Source of the DNA: Paenibacillus chondroitinus NBRC 15376
Lineage (GTDB): Bacteria > Bacillota > Bacilli > Paenibacillales > NBRC-103111
Direction of reading: 5' to 3'
Length of the DNA stretch: 54,754 nucleotides
Assembly (NCBI RefSeq): GCF_004000765.1
Contig: NZ_BILW01000042.1
Location: forward strand, 1-54,754
Shown: positions 50,048-54,754 of the stretch, in pieces
Layout of the letters: each line of letters starts with the position of its first letter
Numbering within the stretch: position 1 is the stretch's first letter
The notes under the pieces: model-generated
The model's input: the letters and a program-made list of their open reading frames with translations, nothing else
Databases searched by the model: none
What the model was told of the DNA's origin: nothing
Program-made: the position numbers and the translations under genes

Positions 50048-50113
50048 GCACTTCCGCCCCTTCCAGCCTTACTCGTTACTTCCGGATTCCTCTCCTAATC
50101 CCTTACTTCCCCC

Positions 50114-51922
50114 TTACTCAAAATCATAAGCAACCGCCTCGGCTTCGCTCTCACCCGCATACGTGCGCAGCAGATCAAGGAATGGCTTCCCGTAATTGCG
50201 GTATTTGACCTCGCCGACACCTTTGATTCGCAGCATCGCAGATTCCGAGGTTGGACAGCTTTCACTCATCTCACGCAGCGTGCTGTCGGAGAATATGATA
50301 TACGGCGGCACTTTCTCGCGTGCGGCAATTTCCCGGCGAAGCAAACGCAGCTGCTCGAACAACGTATTGTCGATAGCAGCAGCTTTGACGGGCTGTTTGC
50401 GCACCTTCTGGTATACAGGCAACTTCCCTTGAAGCACTTCCGCTGCGGGCTGCATTAATCGGACCACCGGGTACTGGCCTTCGGACAGCTGCAAGAATCC
50501 CTCCGAGATCAGCACATTTATCAGATCGGAAATTTCTTTTTCCGGCAAATCTCGCATAATGCCATGCGTCGGCAGTTTGTCGAACCGATATTCGACAATT
50601 TTCTTCGCTTTCGAGCCCTTCAGGACAGAAGCAACCATCGAAATCCCGAAACGTTCATTCATGCGGCGGATGCAGGAAAAAATTTTCTGCGCTTCAACCG
50701 TAATATCCACGGTATCGCGATCGTCTTTGCACGAGCTGCAGTTGCCGCAGGTGTCTTTCACATTCCGCTCATCAAAATAATGTAAAATAACATTCCGCAG
50801 ACATCTTGGCGAATAACAGTAGTCAATCATCGTCTGCAGCTTTTTATATTCGTTGGCTTTGCGTTCAGGCGAAAGCTGGTTCTGCTCAATGAGGAACTTC
50901 TGCGTCATAATATCCTGTGCGCTGAACAGCAGAATGCATTCGCTCGGCTCACCGTCACGTCCTGCGCGACCGGCTTCCTGATAATAAGCCTCCATATTTT
51001 TCGGCATATTGTAGTGGATGACATAACGCACGTTCGACTTATCGATGCCCATCCCGAAGGCATTCGTGGCGATCATCACCCGAATATCGTCATAGAGAAA
51101 CGCTTCTTGCATGTAGGAGCGCTCATCGTCGGTTAATCCGGCGTGGTACTTGCCTGCGGCGTAGCCTTTTTTCCGCAATGATTCGTACAGCTCCTCCACA
51201 TCCTTGCGGGTAGCGGCATAGATAATGCCCGGCTGGTGCGTATGCTCCTTTACATAATTGTGAATGTAATCCCGCTTGTTCTCTCCGCGAAGAATCGTCA
51301 GCTCCAGATTATCCCGCGAGAAACCGTTCACAAAGATGCCCGCATCCGACAGGTCGAGCAGCCTTGCAATATCCGCCGTCACTTCGGCTGTCGCTGTAGC
51401 GGTAAAAGCCGCTACGATCGGGCGATTCGGGAGCTCGCGAATAAACGGAGCAATCGAGACATAGCTGGGACGGAAGTCATGCCCCCACTGGGACACGCAG
51501 TGCGCCTCGTCAATGGCTACAAAGGGTAGATTCAGTGCCGACATCCGCGCGCGAAACCGCTCTGACTCCAGCCGCTCGGGCGCGATATACAGCAGCTTGT
51601 ATTTGCCCTGCATCGCGCCTTGCATCCGCTGTTCCACTTCTCTGGCTTCCAGCGTACTATTAATGAACGTCGCCGGCACTCCGAGCACGCCTAGGGCATC
51701 CACTTGGTCCTTCATCAAGGAAATCAGCGGAGAGATGACGAGGGTCACGCCCTCCATCAGCATCGCAGGAACCTGATAGCAGATCGATTTACCGCCGCCC
51801 GTTGGCATAATGCCAAGCGTATCCTTCCCCTCAAGCAAGTTGGAAATGATATTTTTCTGCCCCTCGCGGAATTCCGGGTACCCATAAACTTGTTGTAAAA
51901 CCTTCCTTGCCCCATCCAGCAT
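50114..51922 (-). CDS. recQ: ATP-dependent DNA helicase RecQ
   Basis: RecQ is a 3'-5' helicase acting in recombination and replication-fork repair. The 602-residue protein has helicase motifs I PTGGGKS, II IDEAHCVSQWGHDF, III FTATAT and VI QEAGRAGRDG. The RQC zinc ligands follow (CYSPRCLRN with CGNCSSC), then a winged helix and a C-terminal HRDC domain (about residues 510-590). It appears to start at the ATG at 51922. It may be co-transcribed with phhB. Confidence 0.96.
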   Translation of the reverse strand: MLDGARKVLQQVYGYPEFREGQKNIISNLLEGKDTLGIMPTGGGKSICYQVPAMLMEGVTLVISPLISLMKDQVDALGVLGVPATFINSTLEAREVEQRMQGAMQGKYKLLYIAPERLESERFRARMSALNLPFVAIDEAHCVSQWGHDFRPSYVSIAPFIRELPNRPIVAAFTATATAEVTADIARLLDLSDAGIFVNGFSRDNLELTILRGENKRDYIHNYVKEHTHQPGIIYAATRKDVEELYESLRKKGYAAGKYHAGLTDDERSYMQEAFLYDDIRVMIATNAFGMGIDKSNVRYVIHYNMPKNMEAYYQEAGRAGRDGEPSECILLFSAQDIMTQKFLIEQNQLSPERKANEYKKLQTMIDYCYSPRCLRNVILHYFDERNVKDTCGNCSSCKDDRDTVDITVEAQKIFSCIRRMNERFGISMVASVLKGSKAKKIVEYRFDKLPTHGIMRDLPEKEISDLINVLISEGFLQLSEGQYPVVRLMQPAAEVLQGKLPVYQKVRKQPVKAAAIDNTLFEQLRLLRREIAAREKVPPYIIFSDSTLREMSESCPTSESAMLRIKGVGEVKYRNYGKPFLDLLRTYAGESEAEAVAYDFE

Positions 51923-51957
51923 AGCTTTTATACACCTTTCTTTAGCTCACTCAAAAA

Positions 51958-52251
51958 TCAGACCAAATAGATGACGGAAACGAGCTTTTCCCCGTCGTGA
52001 ACCTTCAACACATGATTACTCGGATCATGGCGAACCGAGCCTGCACCAACATGCATTACAGGGCTGTTGCCCAATCCATAGAAAATATCGTCAGCCAGCG
52101 TACGCAAGCACTCTTCCTGTTCTTCGGGCTCAAGCTCCTCCCAATCGTCCGCACTCATCTCCAGCAGCTCATAGAAACCATTCACCATCGCAATGCCGCG
52201 TACAAAATCAGTGACAATATCCTTATATTCTCTTCCGAATTTAATACCCAT
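51958..52251 (-). CDS. Small acidic protein of unknown function
   Basis: I do not recognise this 97-residue soluble protein. An acidic helical segment (ELLEMSADDWEELEPEEQEECLRTLADDIF) is followed by a beta-rich end (VMHVGAGSVRHDP, VLKVHDGEKLVSVIYLV). AGGGAG lies 8 nt before the ATG. It lies 36 bp upstream of recQ on the same strand and may share its transcript. Confidence 0.75.
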   Translation of the reverse strand: MGIKFGREYKDIVTDFVRGIAMVNGFYELLEMSADDWEELEPEEQEECLRTLADDIFYGLGNSPVMHVGAGSVRHDPSNHVLKVHDGEKLVSVIYLV

Positions 52252-52442
52252 TGTAAAGTCTCCCTTCGGTAGCTAACCTTCTAGCTTCACTTTATCATAT
52301 TATAGGTTCGAATGCAGGGTTAACCGTTTTTCCCCCGGATAAAAAAATACTGTTTGGCATAAACTGTGGAAATGGGCAATTTCGGAAAAAATCTGTTACT
52401 ATGGAAGAAGGAATGTACCGCTCGGAGGGTAGGAAAGCACAC

Positions 52443-54035
52443 ATGCTGAAACTGCAGATTCCCAAAAATCGAATGAACTACCTAATCAAGCAAATCCCGC
52501 TGCATTTCGATGCTGCCGTACTGGAGCAGGGCTGGGAGTATTATCATAAAGGCCGCGTGGCGGATGTCGATCTGAAGGGCACAAGCATTCAATCGACGGT
52601 TGCAGGCAAGAGACTGCACAACACGACGGTCAACTTAGAGAATTTTCAGGACAGCTCATGCAGCTGCTCCTTTGATGGTTTTTGTCAGCATATCGGAGCT
52701 ACGTTCTTCAGCTTATACGCTCCCTATGGACGGCCCGAACTGCTGCTGCAACAGTTAAAGCAACAAATTTTCGCCCGCAAAAAACCATTGCGAGGCGCCT
52801 CCCCGGCACAGGAACGCAAAGAAGCCGCCAAGGCTACTAAACCCGAAGAAACGGCTTTGCCTGCTGATTGGCATCGTTTTTTTGAGGGGAGATTTCATGG
52901 GTTCTCGATTTCGCATCAGCACTCCATTGAAACGTTTTATGACTCTGCGTTAGAGTCTTTGCCTGGCTTTGCCGCCGATTGGAAAAGCTCGATGCGCGAG
53001 ATCTATATGCTTCATATCGTGCTGTTCATGATGCGTAAGATCGAACAATTTTATCAAGAGACCAAAAGCTCTTACTTGTCTTATTATCACGAAAACGGGT
53101 GCAAAATCGCCGCAAAAAACTGTGAGGATAAGCTCGCCCAGCTTACACAAGGGATGGATCTGAACGCCTCCTTCGCGGCTGAGCCCAAACATATGCTGGC
53201 TACGCTCAAAATGCTCGGTGAATTCGCGCTGCAAGGAAAAGACAGCCCGATTGACTGGCTTTTCGTGTATCGATTCATCTGGTGGAAGCTGTCCGCGCAA
53301 ACAACCGCGCAGAAAGAGGAGATTCAGCGCCTCGACGCCCTTCTGTCCAAGAAGGATCAGCCTGCCAAGAGAAAAGATGCGCTGATTGCGGCTAGAGCCC
53401 ATTTTCACATTATTCAGGGGGATACAGACAGTGCCTTCAAGCTGCTGGAGCTTTTGGCTCATCCTCATGCTAAGGATTACTTCCTGTACCTGAATTATTA
53501 TTACAACGATCAGCAGTGGAACGACATGCTGGTCTGGCTCCGCTGGTTGTTCAAGTCGATTGCCCAGGCCAATCACGATGATTTCCGGACCTTTTGCCAA
53601 TACTGGCTTGACACGACCAAGCATTTGGAATCCGACAGCGAATGGGTACAGGTCATGGAGTCCCTGCTGCCTCGCTCTTACTACTATTACACAGCCTATT
53701 TGCTGCAGACCAAAAGGTATCGGCAATGGGTGGATTTGCAGCTAGCGAACCGTATTTCGCCATTAAATCTATACACGTTGGAGCTAAAAGCGATCGAAGA
53801 GCACGATGCCGCTTTGCTGCTCCCTCTGTATCATCAAGCGGCAGAACGTGCGGTTTTGGAGAAAAACAGAGCTTCCTACAAGACGGCTGTCCGGCTTCTG
53901 AAGAAGCTGCACAGCTTATACAAACAGTTAGGCCAGAACGATCGCTGGGAGCACTATGTGTATCGTTTAGCGGATAAATTCTCACGCTTGCGTGCCTTCC
54001 AAGAAGAGCTTAAGAAAGGAAAATGGATTCGATGA
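52443..54035 (+). CDS. SWIM zinc-finger protein linked to a SNF2-type helicase
   Basis: The 530-residue protein has a SWIM domain near residues 50-90: GWEYYHKGRVADVD, then CSCSFDGFCQHIGA gives the CxCxnCxH zinc site. A long all-helical region follows that looks like TPR-type repeats (AARAHFHIIQGDTDSAFKLLELLAH, YYYTAYLLQTKRYRQWVDLQ). SWIM domains bind nucleic acid or protein. The ATG at 52443 has TAGGAAAG about 8 nt upstream. Its stop overlaps the next start as ATGA, so the two products probably form one complex on DNA. Confidence 0.85.
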   Translation: MLKLQIPKNRMNYLIKQIPLHFDAAVLEQGWEYYHKGRVADVDLKGTSIQSTVAGKRLHNTTVNLENFQDSSCSCSFDGFCQHIGATFFSLYAPYGRPELLLQQLKQQIFARKKPLRGASPAQERKEAAKATKPEETALPADWHRFFEGRFHGFSISHQHSIETFYDSALESLPGFAADWKSSMREIYMLHIVLFMMRKIEQFYQETKSSYLSYYHENGCKIAAKNCEDKLAQLTQGMDLNASFAAEPKHMLATLKMLGEFALQGKDSPIDWLFVYRFIWWKLSAQTTAQKEEIQRLDALLSKKDQPAKRKDALIAARAHFHIIQGDTDSAFKLLELLAHPHAKDYFLYLNYYYNDQQWNDMLVWLRWLFKSIAQANHDDFRTFCQYWLDTTKHLESDSEWVQVMESLLPRSYYYYTAYLLQTKRYRQWVDLQLANRISPLNLYTLELKAIEEHDAALLLPLYHQAAERAVLEKNRASYKTAVRLLKKLHSLYKQLGQNDRWEHYVYRLADKFSRLRAFQEELKKGKWIR

Positions 54036-54754
54036 TCGAAACCAGCGCGCTGACGGTTCATGTAAGCTCCCTCCCCAGCGGCTCCTTGTTTCTATGGGGA
54101 TCCCGCGAGAACGGCGGCATTTGGGACGCCCTTGATTTGAAAAATATGCTTTTTGCCTGGCACCGCGCTTCCTTCTATGGCACTTTCATGGAACCCAGCG
54201 AATGGCAAAATCGCGAAGGCATTGAGCTGCAGCCACTTGAGGCGCTCGATTATTTCAGCGATCCGCAGCCTGTGCAGCATTTGCAGCTTAGCTGGCATCA
54301 GGACTCCGCGGATTTCATCCGCTTGGCCCCTGCGGTTCGCGAGGCACTAGCCACCGGAAGCTTCATGCCGGATTACGAGAAATGGAAGGCCGGCGAGATG
54401 GGCTGGAAGCTGCAGCTCCCAGAGGAGTTGCAATCTCTGGAATCGCCAGCCGTTTCCCGCTGGATTCATGCGCTTATCCCCGAATGGGTGGACGCAGACG
54501 GCATCATGAAAGACAATCTGCGCAAGCTGGAGGCGGCGTACCCGCTTATGCGGCGAGGCGAAATCGCCGCCGACCTCTGGCTCGACGAGGAAGACTGGCT
54601 CGTCGCCATCGGCTGGCGCCAAGACCGGTCGCCGATGCGCACGTGTCTGCAGCTCGCAGAGCCGGACCTGGCGCATGGCGCAGGCTGGCAGCTGCGCGTG
54701 CTGCTGCAGGACCGGCTGGCGCCCGACGTGCTGCGCACGGTGACGCCCACCGGC
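54032..54754 (+). CDS. SNF2-family helicase, N-terminal part (cut by window end)
   Basis: The frame is open from the ATG at 54032 to the window end (241 codons). The visible part has no ATPase motifs. It matches in character the bacterial SNF2-associated N-terminal region, beta-rich and Trp/Leu-rich (GSLFLWGSRENGGIWDALDL, SADFIRLAPAVREALATGSFMP, WLDEEDWLVAIGWRQDRSP). Coupling to a SWIM gene by a 4-bp overlap is the usual arrangement for Bacillales SWIM/SNF2 pairs, which supports the call. The ATPase domain should lie to the right. The final 200 bp are noticeably richer in G and C than the gene before it. Confidence 0.7.
   Translation, partial: MIETSALTVHVSSLPSGSLFLWGSRENGGIWDALDLKNMLFAWHRASFYGTFMEPSEWQNREGIELQPLEALDYFSDPQPVQHLQLSWHQDSADFIRLAPAVREALATGSFMPDYEKWKAGEMGWKLQLPEELQSLESPAVSRWIHALIPEWVDADGIMKDNLRKLEAAYPLMRRGEIAADLWLDEEDWLVAIGWRQDRSPMRTCLQLAEPDLAHGAGWQLRVLLQDRLAPDVLRTVTPTG

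Overview
The window reads as chromosomal DNA of an endospore-forming Firmicute, most likely Paenibacillus or a close relative. Grounds: a Bacillus-type large SRP RNA, RNA polymerase delta subunit, BofA, Spo0F with a textbook sigma-H promoter, a GerAB-type permease, strong AGGAGG ribosome binding sites, frequent GTG/TTG starts, and long gene runs in B. subtilis order. The genus is an inference; no rRNA lies inside the window.

Layout. 0-4 kb (minus strand): SRP RNA, dnaX, ebfC, recR, yaaL, bofA, then tandem rrn-like promoters pointing out of the left edge. 4-13 kb (minus): spore-type lipoprotein, rpmE, a radical SAM gene, rho, murA, fba, spo0F, pyrG, rpoE, with a pyrG leader that looks like a CTP-sensing attenuator. 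13.5-25.5 kb: a leaderless subtilase, argS-ywiB, dinB, a repeat-rich gap, speE, a PBP1-type synthase, ywhD, an M1 peptidase and a membrane protein. 25.5-27 kb: two riboswitch-controlled genes (c-di-AMP/NlpC-P60 hydrolase; guanidine-I/Gdx exporter). 27-42 kb: accessory genes, including a ribbon-helix-helix/methyltransferase fusion, an orphan oligopeptide-type permease pair, an ABC exporter, a class 3 lipase, hugZ and a GGDEF-EAL gene diverging from a mirror-image Fur/promoter region, cysK, a nuclease-like protein and exoA. 42-47.5 kb: degenerate genes, then a block between 58-bp direct repeats derived from the 3' end of sseA. That block carries a CarH-like B12 photoreceptor/repressor, a PAS-chemoreceptor-like protein and an integrase stump, and looks like a decayed integrative element. 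47.5-54.75 kb: two GNATs, a membrane protein, phhB, recQ, a small protein, and a SWIM-domain protein coupled to a SNF2-type helicase cut by the window end.

The most unusual signal is noncoding. Five intergenic elements (17.75, 18.15, 30.8, 40.07 and 47.73 kb) use different core motifs but share one geometry: two forward motifs 50-52 bp apart, a 56-62 bp gap, then two reverse motifs 50-52 bp apart (F-F-R-R). I know of no named family with this layout.
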